64,000 nt of DNA from Acidilobaceae archaeon. Lineage in GTDB: Archaea > Thermoproteota > Thermoprotei_A > Sulfolobales > Acidilobaceae. Under the pieces are notes generated by a model, which saw only the letters and a program-made list of their open reading frames with translations, made no database searches and was not told the origin of the DNA. Of this stretch, positions 1 to 8,307 are shown one piece after another. The position numbers were made by a program, and so were the translations under genes. The DNA lies in assembly GCA_025058835.1 (NCBI GenBank), contig JANXEI010000002.1:248001-312000 (forward strand). Reading direction: 5' to 3'. Position 1 is the stretch's first letter. Each line of letters starts with the position of its first letter.

Positions 1-590
1 GAGACCTTTCCGACGGGGCTCCCCTCGGGCCTGTGAATTATGGGGGCCTTCGGGGAGACGAGCTCCGTATAGTCTACTTCCTCGTAAGAGGGCGCTGAGT
101 CTAGGACCTTTCTCAACTCCTCCCAACTCTTGTCCTCAGTAGATATGACTGCAGGCATAACTCCCTGCTCCCTCAGGACCTTCACTATCGCTCTAGTGTC
201 CACTCTGTATATGCCTGGAACCCTGTTGCTCTCCAACCACTCCGCCAGGGAGGAGACGCTCAAGTAGTGGTTGTGAGGAGGAAGCTCTGAGACGACGAAT
301 CCCTCCACAGCTATTTTGTCAGACTCATAGTTGATTGGGACGCCGCAGAAGGTATGTTCCCTGCTGGGCACGCCGTAGCAGCCGACCATTGGATGGGTCC
401 ACACGAGGATTTGGCCTGCATAGCTCGGATCTGTCAGAGCTTCCGGGTAGCCCGTCATGCCCGTGCTGAACACGAGCTCTCCCGTTTTTGTGGTATTATA
501 GCCAAAGGCACAGCCTTCTATTGCCGTGCCGTTAGCTAGCAGCAGCCTTGCCCTGCGGGTACACTTCAACCCCTTCAGGGTATTGATCAT
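1..590 (-). CDS. carA: Carbamoyl-phosphate synthase small (glutaminase) subunit, N-terminal part
   Basis: The gene runs off the left edge, leaving about 196 N-terminal residues. The product is the small subunit of carbamoyl-phosphate synthase, which releases ammonia from glutamine for arginine and pyrimidine synthesis. The visible part is the CarA-specific N-terminal domain, with the family signature STGMTGYPEALTDPSY near residue 45 and SNRVPGIYRVDTRAIV near residue 140. The glutaminase domain lies outside the window. Two in-frame ATG starts exist, at 608 and 590. I prefer 590 because GGGAGG lies six bases before it and it matches the usual CarA start; a TATA box (634-644) would put the transcript start near 613, so 608 is also possible. 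Family call is secure; start is not. Confidence 0.93.
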   Translation of the reverse strand, partial: MINTLKGLKCTRRARLLLANGTAIEGCAFGYNTTKTGELVFSTGMTGYPEALTDPSYAGQILVWTHPMVGCYGVPSREHTFCGVPINYESDKIAVEGFVVSELPPHNHYLSVSSLAEWLESNRVPGIYRVDTRAIVKVLREQGVMPAVISTEDKSWEELRKVLDSAPSYEEVDYTELVSPKAPIIHRPEGSPVGKV

Positions 591-633
591 CAAACCCTCC
601 CGGCTCATGGGAGCTCGCCTTATTAACATTTAC

Positions 634-644
634 ATATATTTAAA
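634..644 (-). promoter_or_regulatory. TATA box of carA
   Basis: On the minus strand this reads TTTAAATATAT, an archaeal TATA element about 26 nt before the expected transcript start near 613. It overlaps the 3' end of the upstream ACT-domain gene, so carA can be transcribed on its own. Confidence 0.55.
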
Positions 645-1314
645 CGGATTGTGTCCTGATGGACTTGATGAGCGTTTCGAGCGCCCTATACGCCTCAGAG
701 GCCTTCGCTGAATCGACAAGTATTATCGTGTCGTTGTAACACGACACGATTTGGGAAATGTTGATGTCGTTCTCGTAGAGGGTCGACGAGACGAGCGCTA
801 TGACTCCGGGCGTTTCCAGTATCTCTTTCGGGCTTATGAGCACGAGAGCGACTTGGTCGTCCCTTGTCTCTATAATGCTGTCAGGACCAAGTAGCTGTAT
901 GATTTTCTCTTTGTCCTCGCTCGATATTATCAGAGTGAAGGAACTTACCCCCTGGAGGAGCTGGAGGAACCTGGCGCTTTTCATGATCTTCGTTATCTCT
1001 GCCAGTTTCTCAAGGACCCTCTGCTTGTGTACAGTTATTACCGTGAGGTCTGACTGGAGTTGGATGACGGAGGAGCCTATTACGTGTTTCAGCTTTACCC
1101 TAAGCTTCTTCTCCTCCTCCATTATCTCCTCTCTCACCCTTATCAAGGACATCTTTATGGCGGCCTGGGATGCTGAGACCCCCCGCTTCTCTAGCTCATC
1201 TGCAAATAGCCTTGCGAGGGCACTATAGTTAACGATCCCGTCCGCCAAACAGCTCTTTACGAACGGCCGCGAGAGGACGAGGCCTCTGACCATATTCGAA
1301 ACGCGGACCTTCAC
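640..1314 (-). CDS. ACT-domain protein, probable amino-acid-responsive regulator
   Basis: A 224-residue soluble protein. The C-terminal 100 residues look like paired ACT-type beta-alpha-beta units: SSFTLIISSEDKEKIIQLL, then a strand running into ETPGVIALVSSTLYENDINI, the pattern by which ACT domains present a ligand loop before a helix. The N-terminal half is basic and helical and could be a helix-turn-helix or dimerisation part (residues 20-65), but I cannot name the fold. The start is a GTG at 1314 with GGTGA upstream. It sits just before carA on the same strand, which fits an amino-acid-sensing role, but this is inference; the ligand is unknown. Confidence 0.75.
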   Translation of the reverse strand: MKVRVSNMVRGLVLSRPFVKSCLADGIVNYSALARLFADELEKRGVSASQAAIKMSLIRVREEIMEEEKKLRVKLKHVIGSSVIQLQSDLTVITVHKQRVLEKLAEITKIMKSARFLQLLQGVSSFTLIISSEDKEKIIQLLGPDSIIETRDDQVALVLISPKEILETPGVIALVSSTLYENDINISQIVSCYNDTIILVDSAKASEAYRALETLIKSIRTQSV

Positions 1315-1385
1315 GAGTTCACCTAGTTACAGTTTCTAACAAAAACTGATAAACATAATGTAGTGTTTCAAAAGACAGATTAGAG

Positions 1386-2597
1386 TTAAGTTTGAGACAG
1401 GAGGTCCCCGAACCTCGCAACTCCCTCCCTTATCCTCTCAGGACTCTCCCGCGTGAAGCTCAGCCTTACGCTCCAGACAGTAGAGTTGCCAAAGAACTCG
1501 CCTGGCACTACCGCGACGTGCTTCTCCCTCAACAACTTGTCTGCAAAGGCGGAAACGGTGAGACCTTTCCTGGCAAGGACCTCCTTCGCGTCGACGAGGA
1601 CGAACATCGAGCCCTGCGGCTTGTAGAAGCTGATCCCCTCTATTTTTCTCAACTCCTCTACCATCAAGTCTCTCCTGTAAGCATAAACCCCTCTGAAATA
1701 CTCTATGTGCCTCCTCCTGACCTCCCTGTTCCTCAGGTATGTGAGCACCAAGTATTGTGCTACGCTCGGAGGGTTGTAGGTAGTGGCTTCGGAGACCAGT
1801 GCTATCCTCCTCACGATCTCTGCCGGACCGTACACATAGCCGAGCCTCCAGCCTGGAATGCCCGGGTCTTTGCTGAAGGCATAGAGGGAGATCGTGTTCT
1901 CCGGCGCCAGCTTAAAGAAGGAAACGTGAGAGCCCTCGTATATGAGGGTCTTGTAGGGCTCATCGTACACGATCCAGATCCCATGGTCCTGTGCTATCTC
2001 TGCTATAGCCCTCGCCACGTCCTCGCGAATCAGCCTTCCTGTGGGGTTGTCGGGGCTTACCAGCACTATTGCCTTCGTCTTCCCTCTCTTGACGGCTTCT
2101 TTGATCCCCTCCACATCGGGCTGGTAGGCAGTCTCTGCAGGAGACACTATGGGCACTAGTTTTACGCCAAAGTAGGGGAGGATGTTAAGGTATCCGAAAT
2201 AAGTGGGATCCATTATTATCACCTCATCTCCAGGCTCTAGTATGGCAGCGAAGGAGGAGAAAATGGCGTTCTGGCCTCCCGTGACGACCAATATCTGGTC
2301 TGGGCTCACCTCAACGCCTTCCAGCTCCTTCATGTCCATGGCTATGGCCTCTCTGAGGTCCATGAAGCCGGGAGAGGGAGTGTAGGAGTAGAGCCTCATG
2401 CTCTCCTCCTCTAGCGCCTTCGCTAACCAGAGTCTCACTTCGCGAGGGGGCGGGACGCCGGGCTCGCCTGCGGAGAGCATTATCACATCGAGGCCTTTCT
2501 TCCTCATCTGCTCTACTACTCTGTTGATGGCCCTCGTGGGGCTCTCGCGGAGGGCCTCTACCCGCTTGTTGTAGGGGGGAATCAAAGTTAACCCCAA
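1386..2597 (-). CDS. PLP-dependent class I aminotransferase (aspartate aminotransferase family)
   Basis: A full-length fold-type I aminotransferase of 403 residues. Visible landmarks are LSAGEPGVPPP near residue 41, VTGGQNAIFSSFAAILEPGDEV (positions about 105-127, cofactor phosphate-binding side), VSPDNPTGRL near 180, VYDEPYKTLIY near 215 (Asp and Tyr contacting the pyridine ring) and SKDPGIPGWRLGY near 243, whose Lys forms the Schiff base. The C-terminal arginine region RLSFTRESPERI is intact. The start is a TTG at 2597, which a TATA box at 2617-2622 makes leaderless; a second TTG at 2585 is possible. The amino-acid substrate cannot be read from the sequence; aspartate, alanine or an aromatic acid are all possible. 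Confidence 0.9.
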   Translation of the reverse strand: MGLTLIPPYNKRVEALRESPTRAINRVVEQMRKKGLDVIMLSAGEPGVPPPREVRLWLAKALEEESMRLYSYTPSPGFMDLREAIAMDMKELEGVEVSPDQILVVTGGQNAIFSSFAAILEPGDEVIIMDPTYFGYLNILPYFGVKLVPIVSPAETAYQPDVEGIKEAVKRGKTKAIVLVSPDNPTGRLIREDVARAIAEIAQDHGIWIVYDEPYKTLIYEGSHVSFFKLAPENTISLYAFSKDPGIPGWRLGYVYGPAEIVRRIALVSEATTYNPPSVAQYLVLTYLRNREVRRRHIEYFRGVYAYRRDLMVEELRKIEGISFYKPQGSMFVLVDAKEVLARKGLTVSAFADKLLREKHVAVVPGEFFGNSTVWSVRLSFTRESPERIREGVARFGDLLSQT

Positions 2598-2616
2598 TAA
2601 AACATCTAGAGGATCA

Positions 2617-2622
2617 TTTAAA
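2617..2622. promoter_or_regulatory. Shared palindromic TATA element between aminotransferase and YHS gene
   Basis: The self-complementary hexamer TTTAAA lies 20 bases from the TTG start of the minus-strand aminotransferase and 31 bases from the ATG of the plus-strand YHS gene. It can be read as a TATA box in both directions and no other candidate is present in the 55-bp gap. Confidence 0.5.
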
Positions 2623-2652
2623 CCCTATCTGTCATTCGCTGGGGAAGTCGGA

Positions 2653-2820
2653 ATGGAGATAGACCCCGTCTGCGGAATGATGGTGGACGTTGCGAGAGCA
2701 AGGTATAGGCACATCTACAAGGGGAAGGTCTACTATTTTTGCAGTCATCACTGCCTGAAAGCCTTCGAAAGAGATCCGGAGCACTACCTCAAGCATGGCC
2801 CTCAAGGGATGCCGAAGTAG
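2653..2820 (+). CDS. Small YHS-domain metal-binding protein
   Basis: A 55-residue protein that is almost entirely one YHS domain: it opens with MEIDPVCGMMVD (the DPVCGM signature with its Cys), continues with YKGKVYYFCSHHCLKAF (two further Cys and paired His) and ends with DPEHYL. YHS and TRASH domains bind soft metals, chiefly copper, and occur fused to or next to CopA-type ATPases. Here the gene faces a P1B ATPase tail to tail and overlaps it by 32 bp, so a role as copper sensor or shuttle for that pump is likely. The ATG follows a TATA element by about 30 bases. Confidence 0.85.
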   Translation: MEIDPVCGMMVDVARARYRHIYKGKVYYFCSHHCLKAFERDPEHYLKHGPQGMPK

Positions 2821-5176
2821 GCCGCCAGGCTAGCACAGTGAAGGAGTTCAGTATAACAGATATGTCACTCAATATCATCGCTATAGCAGCCAGCTCAGGC
2901 GTCAGGTAGATTCCACGATCAAAGAGTATGCCGGCAGCGACGGGAATGAGAGCAACGTTGTACAAGAAGGCCCACCAGAAGTTCTCCAGCGCCTTCCTCC
3001 TGACCACCTTCGCGAGGGAGAAGAGGTCGAGGACAGAGAGGAGGTTGTTGTTCAGCACCACGACGTCTCCTGCCTCCTTCGATATGTCAGCCCCTCTCCC
3101 CATCGCTATCCCTACCGAGGACTTACCAATAGCTATGGCATCGTTTATTCCGTCTCCAATGAAGGCTACCCCCTTGCTCCCCATTTTCTCCACCAGCTCT
3201 GCCTTGTCTTCAGGCGTGAGCTCAGCGTAAACCTCCTCTATGCCTAGCTTCTCAGCTACCACCTTCGCAGTAGCGTAGCTGTCTCCCGTAGCCAATACGG
3301 GCTCTATCCCCGCTCTCCTGATCCCCTTCACGAACTCCTGGCTCTCCTTCCTAATCTCATCTCCTACTTCGATTAGGAAGACAACCTCCCGCTCCACAAT
3401 GCCCAACACAGCCGTGTTGCCTCTCCTCGAGACCTCTTCTAAGACTTCCTCAATTCCCTCAACTCTGGCTCCCAGAAGCTCTGCCATCTTTTTAGATCCG
3501 ACTGCTACCTCTCTCCCCTTGACCCTCGCGAGGACCCCCAGGCCAGGGAAGCTCTCGAAGGAGGAAGGCTCTTCAAAAGATATACCCCTCTCCTCACAGT
3601 ACCTTACTATGGCCTTCCCTATGGGGTGCTCGCTCCTCCTCTCTGCGGAGCAGATGAGGCTTATGTCTTCTTCGCGGTTCCCGAAGGTTCTGCTGCTGAT
3701 GACCTTAGGAGACCCGATGGTCAGCGTTCCTGTCTTGTCCAACATCAAGACCTTTACGCCGAGAAGCCTCTCGAACAGGTCACCCCTTCTCACTAACACG
3801 CCCATCCTGAGGGCCTTCACAGAGGAGAGGGAGATCACCATGGGCACAGCTATGCCGAGGGGGCAAGGACAGGTAACCACTAACACCGCAACGGAAAAGA
3901 GCAGGGCCTTCGCCACGCTCACATCTCTCACAAAATACCAATATGAGAAGGTGAGGAGGCTCAGCAAGATGACTGCCCACGTAAGCCTGCCCACCACGAG
4001 ATCTGCTAGCCTCTGGATCTCTGGCTTGTAGAACTGCGCCTCTTTCACTGCCCTTATCACATAGGCTAGGTTCGTCTCTCCTCCTGCTCTAGTTACCCTA
4101 ACTAGCAGGTAGCCCTGCACAAGGGTCGAGCCGGCGAGGACTACGTCTCTCCTCTCCCCGTCCTTTGGTTTCGGCATAGGCTCGCCCGTAAACAGAGACT
4201 CATCCACGTACCCCTTCCCCTCTACCACGACTCCGTCCACTGGCACCCTTTCCCCCTCTCTCACCTCTACGAGTTCCCCCTCTCTCACGTCCTCTACTTT
4301 CACCTCCACAACTCTCCCGCCTCTGAGCACCCGCGCGTTGTCGACCATCTTGCTCATGAGTTCTGCGAGAGATTGAGTGGACCTCTTCCTTAACCTCTCC
4401 TCTAGGTACCTGCCGAAGGATATGAAGCCCATGACGCCAGCAGCAGCCTCAAAGTATACGTCAGGACTGTTGCTCAACATAGCCCACACGCTGTAAAGGA
4501 AGATCGAGCTCACAGATAGGGAAACGAGGGAGTCCATAGTGGGAGCCCTGCGGAGAAGAGATCTGAAGCCCCTCCTCATCGTGTCTATGTTTAGAGCTAT
4601 AACTATGCTGGCGATGAGGAAGAGGATGTAGTTACCGTACTGCCAGAGAGGTGGATGAATGCCGAAAACGCCAGAAGTGTGGTATAGAATAGCGCCGAGG
4701 CCGAGAATGAACGAGACGAGCTTTGGAATCTTCTCATCCCTTTCCTCCTCCTGCTCCCTCTCTCCCTCAATCTCTCTGATCTCGGGGAACAGGGACTTTA
4801 CCCTCTCTAGCAACTTCTCCCTCGTTACCGTTCTAGGGTTGAACAGGATGCTGGCCATATTCGTTACAGGAGAGTAGCGAGCTTGGATCACGCCAGGGAG
4901 CTCGGCAAGGGAGGCCTCGAAGGCTCCTCCCTCTTCTTCAGAGATGTCCACCTGGAGGTAGAGGTGTTCCTTCTCTACGTCATACCCCGCATCTCTTATG
5001 GCCTTTACTATTTGCCAGAGAGTCACCCTTTCGTCGAAACTTACCACTGCCTCTCCCGTGGTCACGTCGGCGCTGAGTTCCACTCCAGGTAACTTCTTCA
5101 ACTCCTTTTCTATGGCTAGAACGCACGTAGGGCAGTCGACGCCAATTATCCTGATCTTCTCGCTCCTTCTCCCCAT
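2789..5176 (-). CDS. P1B-type heavy-metal ATPase, probable copper exporter
   Basis: A membrane pump that moves soft-metal cations using ATP. Order of parts: an N-terminal heavy-metal domain with GVDCPTC (Cys-x-x-Cys, but Asp in place of the usual Met); a second, degenerate heavy-metal fold without cysteines (about residues 75-135); membrane helices; the actuator loop with SLFTGEP; the metal-transport helix motif CPCPLG near residue 440; the phosphorylation motif DKTGTLT near 484; SEHPIG; and GDGINDAIA. CPC in the sixth helix and SEHP define the Cu/Ag subgroup. ATG at 5176 gives 795 residues; an in-frame TTG at 5188 with GGAG just upstream is an alternative. The YHS gene lies opposite its 3' end. 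Confidence 0.93.
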   Translation of the reverse strand: MGRRSEKIRIIGVDCPTCVLAIEKELKKLPGVELSADVTTGEAVVSFDERVTLWQIVKAIRDAGYDVEKEHLYLQVDISEEEGGAFEASLAELPGVIQARYSPVTNMASILFNPRTVTREKLLERVKSLFPEIREIEGEREQEEERDEKIPKLVSFILGLGAILYHTSGVFGIHPPLWQYGNYILFLIASIVIALNIDTMRRGFRSLLRRAPTMDSLVSLSVSSIFLYSVWAMLSNSPDVYFEAAAGVMGFISFGRYLEERLRKRSTQSLAELMSKMVDNARVLRGGRVVEVKVEDVREGELVEVREGERVPVDGVVVEGKGYVDESLFTGEPMPKPKDGERRDVVLAGSTLVQGYLLVRVTRAGGETNLAYVIRAVKEAQFYKPEIQRLADLVVGRLTWAVILLSLLTFSYWYFVRDVSVAKALLFSVAVLVVTCPCPLGIAVPMVISLSSVKALRMGVLVRRGDLFERLLGVKVLMLDKTGTLTIGSPKVISSRTFGNREEDISLICSAERRSEHPIGKAIVRYCEERGISFEEPSSFESFPGLGVLARVKGREVAVGSKKMAELLGARVEGIEEVLEEVSRRGNTAVLGIVEREVVFLIEVGDEIRKESQEFVKGIRRAGIEPVLATGDSYATAKVVAEKLGIEEVYAELTPEDKAELVEKMGSKGVAFIGDGINDAIAIGKSSVGIAMGRGADISKEAGDVVVLNNNLLSVLDLFSLAKVVRRKALENFWWAFLYNVALIPVAAGILFDRGIYLTPELAAIAMILSDISVILNSFTVLAWRPTSASLEGHA

Positions 5177-5211
5177 TCTCGAGGCCAATTTCTCCTTTCT
5201 GCGAATATCTT

Positions 5212-5221
5212 AATATTTAAG
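5212..5221. promoter_or_regulatory. Divergent TATA element for metal ATPase and methyltransferase
   Basis: AATATTTAAG contains AATATT and TTTAA in near-palindromic form and lies about 36 bases before each of the two divergent ATG starts (5176 minus, 5257 plus). It is the only AT-rich element in the gap. Confidence 0.45.
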
Positions 5222-5256
5222 AGTATTTGCACTTACGGTCGCCTCGAGGAAACTTC

Positions 5257-5988
5257 ATGTGGGAGACCCGCATTCCGAGCTGGCTATACGCGAGGCTATA
5301 CGCCAGCTGGCGAAGAGTGAGGAGGGAGGTCGATCTGATTGATCAGGTTTTCTCTAGGCTCGGTGCCAGGAGGCTTTTGGAGCTCGGTTGCGGAGTGGGG
5401 AGGCATGGTTACCTGCTAACTAAGAGAGGCTTCTCTGTGCTCCTTACAGATACGAAGGACTGGAGGCATGGAGCAGCCAAGCGGCTCCCCTTCGTAGAAT
5501 ACGATCTCCTCAAGGGAGGGGAGGTAGGATGGCAGTTCGAGGGCGCCTATGCGATAGGAGTCTTCATAGTTATGGAGTACGTAGATATAAAGAGGGCCTT
5601 CCGCAACGTAGCAGAGCTAACGGGCGGAAGGCCCTTCATGTTCGACTATAACTTCGTCGTTCACGGGGAGCCAAAGGAGGTCTTTGTGAGGTCAAGGGGC
5701 AGGACTTATAGAGCCCTGCTGAAGAGAGAGGAGGTCAAAGAGATAGAGGGGGGCTTTCGTTACGATTACAGAGTGGAGGTGTTAGACGAGGAGAACAGAG
5801 TTCTAGGAGTAGAGGACACGGGATATCCTGTGTACAAGAAGGAGAGGATACTCGAGGCCCTTGAGGATGCAGGGCTAGAGGTCCTGGAAACAATATGGGC
5901 CTCCTGGGACAGAGAAAAATATATGTACAGGTTTTCGGAAAAAGAGGGGGACAGCGCCTTCTTTGTGGTCAGGAGAGCTACCTCCTGA
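5257..5988 (+). CDS. SAM-dependent class I methyltransferase, substrate unknown
   Basis: A 243-residue protein with the Rossmann-like SAM-binding motif I LLELGCGVGRHGYLL near residue 40, followed by an acidic strand end TDTKDW and VMEYVD further on. The rest is strand-rich (GRTYRALLKREEV, YDYRVEVLDEENRVLG), resembling small-molecule methyltransferases in which the substrate sits under a beta cover. I chose the ATG at 5257, preceded by GAGG; an in-frame TTG at 5227 adds ten residues of little family-like character. It overlaps the convergent phosphodiesterase by 11 bp. No neighbour suggests a substrate. Confidence 0.8.
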   Translation: MWETRIPSWLYARLYASWRRVRREVDLIDQVFSRLGARRLLELGCGVGRHGYLLTKRGFSVLLTDTKDWRHGAAKRLPFVEYDLLKGGEVGWQFEGAYAIGVFIVMEYVDIKRAFRNVAELTGGRPFMFDYNFVVHGEPKEVFVRSRGRTYRALLKREEVKEIEGGFRYDYRVEVLDEENRVLGVEDTGYPVYKKERILEALEDAGLEVLETIWASWDREKYMYRFSEKEGDSAFFVVRRATS

Positions 5989-8182
5989 GGACGAAGCCTA
6001 CCGCAGCTCCTAGCAGGAGCGCTATGAGCGCCGCTATAGCCAACAGGTCCGTCCTCAGCTCCCTCTCCACGGTCGTCGTGGTCCTCTCCAGGAGGCTCGT
6101 CACGACCTTCGTGACTGGGACCTCTGTGGTCCTGACCTGAGTCTCCGTCTTCGTCCTCTCCACCGTCTGAGTGTTGGTAACAGTCCTCTCCACCGTACTC
6201 GTGACCGTTCTGTCGACGGTGGTCGTCCTCACCTGGGTGACGGTAGCGGTTTGGGTAACGGTCATAGCCTCCCTTATCGCTAGGGGCACTGCCTCTGCAT
6301 CCCTCGGCCTCGGGATACCTAGCAGCTCTGCTATCGTGGGGGCAATGCTGAGAGAGCTGGAGAGCCCTAGGAAGCCCCTCTTCACAGGCCCTCCGAAGAA
6401 GATCACTGTTGCATGTAGGTCAGGATAAGTGGGCATGACGCTGCTGTGATCGGCAACGAGGGTCCTCAAGGGGACGGCGGGGGAGAACACCACAGCAGTT
6501 CCGTTCACAATGCTGGGGACGCCTCCAGTCGTCGTGTAGCCGCACTTCGTTGCTATTATCACGTCTCCAGCCGTGGGGCCGCCTACTCCGAGGGTCACTG
6601 CCTGAGCCCTCGTCATGACCACGTCGAACACCTGCTCTCCGGTGGAGGGATCTCTCAGAGCTTGGAACGCTCTGACTATGGAGTCAACCACCCTATCGTA
6701 CTCCTCTGGCCTGACTATCCCTCCCGTCTCCCTCCCAGCTAGGTTCACATAAACGTTGCCCTGAGAGAAGAATATGGCTCTAGTCTCGTTGGCTGCTATA
6801 GCCCCTCCCCTTACCGACAAGAGGCCCGCGTTGTAGAGGACGGCGTTCACGTTAATTATGCTCTTGACCGGACATTGACCGTGATCCGAGCTCACCACGA
6901 CGACGGTGTTCCTGAGGTCTACGGAGTCTATTACTGCTTTGACGAACTCGTCCACCATCCTGTACGTTCTAAGAATGAGGCCGCGATAGTAAGCTTCCTG
7001 GTCTGCCCTGTAGTAAGGCATGTTCCTATAGAGCATGCCGAGGAACTGGTGGTAAACGTTGTCCACCACAGGCGTGTAAGTCATGAGGAGGTCCCACTGC
7101 GTGTTCCTCATAACGTAAAGCGTGAACTCCCTGAAGAAGGTGTTGGTGAAGTTAACAGTCTCCATGTAGGTCTCTACGTCTATCCATCCTCTGGTGAGGG
7201 CAAACCAGTCGCCGTCGGTGAATGCCCCTACTCTCACCACCACGTTGTTCCACACGCCCCTTGCAAGGGCAGGATCATTGTACCAGGCAGCCTCCATAGG
7301 CCTCGCTATGCCCCTGTATAGCCTGAAGTCGCTCACGTCTATCTTGATGAGCTTGAACATGGGAGCAATAGTGAAGGTGCTGCCTCCCCTGACTATGGTG
7401 GTGTTCAGGGGCCTGCTCCACTGGCCCTCCCTCAACACTGTCAGGGCTCTGCTGGCATCCTTTGCTCCCGCTACTATTGCTGCTACGTCAGGCCTGCCGT
7501 CGCCAGTGTTGTCTGCTATCAGCACGAACCACCTGCTGTCGCCGAGAGTGAAGTTGAACTCCCATGCTCTGGACACCGTGCCGAGGCTCCCTAGGCCCGT
7601 CCAGTTCCTGGCATCTGTTATAGTGACGAGGGTAGCTCCAGAGATGGCCCTGTTGTTAGTATAGAGGGTGGAGGGAGTGACGCCTGTTATAGAGGCATCG
7701 TATATGTTGAACAGCTTGACCCTCGAGCTATCCACTCTCCAGGCTGGCGGAGTAGACTGGGGGAAGGAGACTACCGCAGCCCTTAGGCCGCTCCTGTTGA
7801 CGGTCATCCAGATCGGCTCTGCCAGCAGGTGCCTCCCGTCAAAGCCGGAAACCGTTGCAGTTATGCTAGTGTTGGGCAAGTGCATAGTGTTCCCTGATAT
7901 CCCAGTCCTGATAGGGTGGGCTCCCGTAGAGAGGGAGGCGTGGCTGACCGCGGTGGCAGGCGGGTAGATGACCGTCATGGGACCATGGGCTCCCTCTTCA
8001 AACAGCCTCTTGAACGTTGGCAGCGAGCCCTCTCTCGAGAAGTTGAACAACCTGTAATAGTTAGCAGAGTCCACGCTTATCCACACGACCTTGAATCTCT
8101 CGGCGCTCTGGCTCGAAGCATGGATGGTCAGAGGGAGGACTAGCAGGGTCAGGAGAGCCACAGCTAGCACGATCTTCCTCAC
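5978..8182 (-). CDS. Cell-surface alkaline-phosphatase-superfamily phosphodiesterase with Thr-rich stalk and C-terminal anchor
   Basis: A 734-residue secreted enzyme. Residues 1-23 form a Sec signal peptide (KIVLAVALLTLLVLPL). The catalytic body is of the type I phosphodiesterase/nucleotide pyrophosphatase kind: metal-binding VWISVDSAN, a nucleophile region PPATAVSHASLSTGAHP, VVSSDHGQ and a late HATVIFFGGP. From about residue 640 comes a stalk built of TVT, TVERT and TETQVRTT units, then a single hydrophobic helix (LLAIAALIALLLGAAVGF) and RR, so the protein is tethered outside by its C-terminus. The start is a GTG at 8182, with a TATA-like AAAGTTATGA about 30 bases before it. The substrate is unknown. 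Such enzymes may scavenge phosphate from extracellular nucleotides or lipids. Confidence 0.87.
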   Translation of the reverse strand: MRKIVLAVALLTLLVLPLTIHASSQSAERFKVVWISVDSANYYRLFNFSREGSLPTFKRLFEEGAHGPMTVIYPPATAVSHASLSTGAHPIRTGISGNTMHLPNTSITATVSGFDGRHLLAEPIWMTVNRSGLRAAVVSFPQSTPPAWRVDSSRVKLFNIYDASITGVTPSTLYTNNRAISGATLVTITDARNWTGLGSLGTVSRAWEFNFTLGDSRWFVLIADNTGDGRPDVAAIVAGAKDASRALTVLREGQWSRPLNTTIVRGGSTFTIAPMFKLIKIDVSDFRLYRGIARPMEAAWYNDPALARGVWNNVVVRVGAFTDGDWFALTRGWIDVETYMETVNFTNTFFREFTLYVMRNTQWDLLMTYTPVVDNVYHQFLGMLYRNMPYYRADQEAYYRGLILRTYRMVDEFVKAVIDSVDLRNTVVVVSSDHGQCPVKSIINVNAVLYNAGLLSVRGGAIAANETRAIFFSQGNVYVNLAGRETGGIVRPEEYDRVVDSIVRAFQALRDPSTGEQVFDVVMTRAQAVTLGVGGPTAGDVIIATKCGYTTTGGVPSIVNGTAVVFSPAVPLRTLVADHSSVMPTYPDLHATVIFFGGPVKRGFLGLSSSLSIAPTIAELLGIPRPRDAEAVPLAIREAMTVTQTATVTQVRTTTVDRTVTSTVERTVTNTQTVERTKTETQVRTTEVPVTKVVTSLLERTTTTVERELRTDLLAIAALIALLLGAAVGFVLRR

Positions 8183-8307
8183 TACCTAACACCATCATAG
8201 GGGCTCAGCGTCATAACTTTTAGCCATGGTCTAATAAGGGATAGGTCTCTCTATAGACATTTAAGGTTCTATACCGCTTCGAGAAGTTTCTGAGAGAGGA
8301 TAGATGG

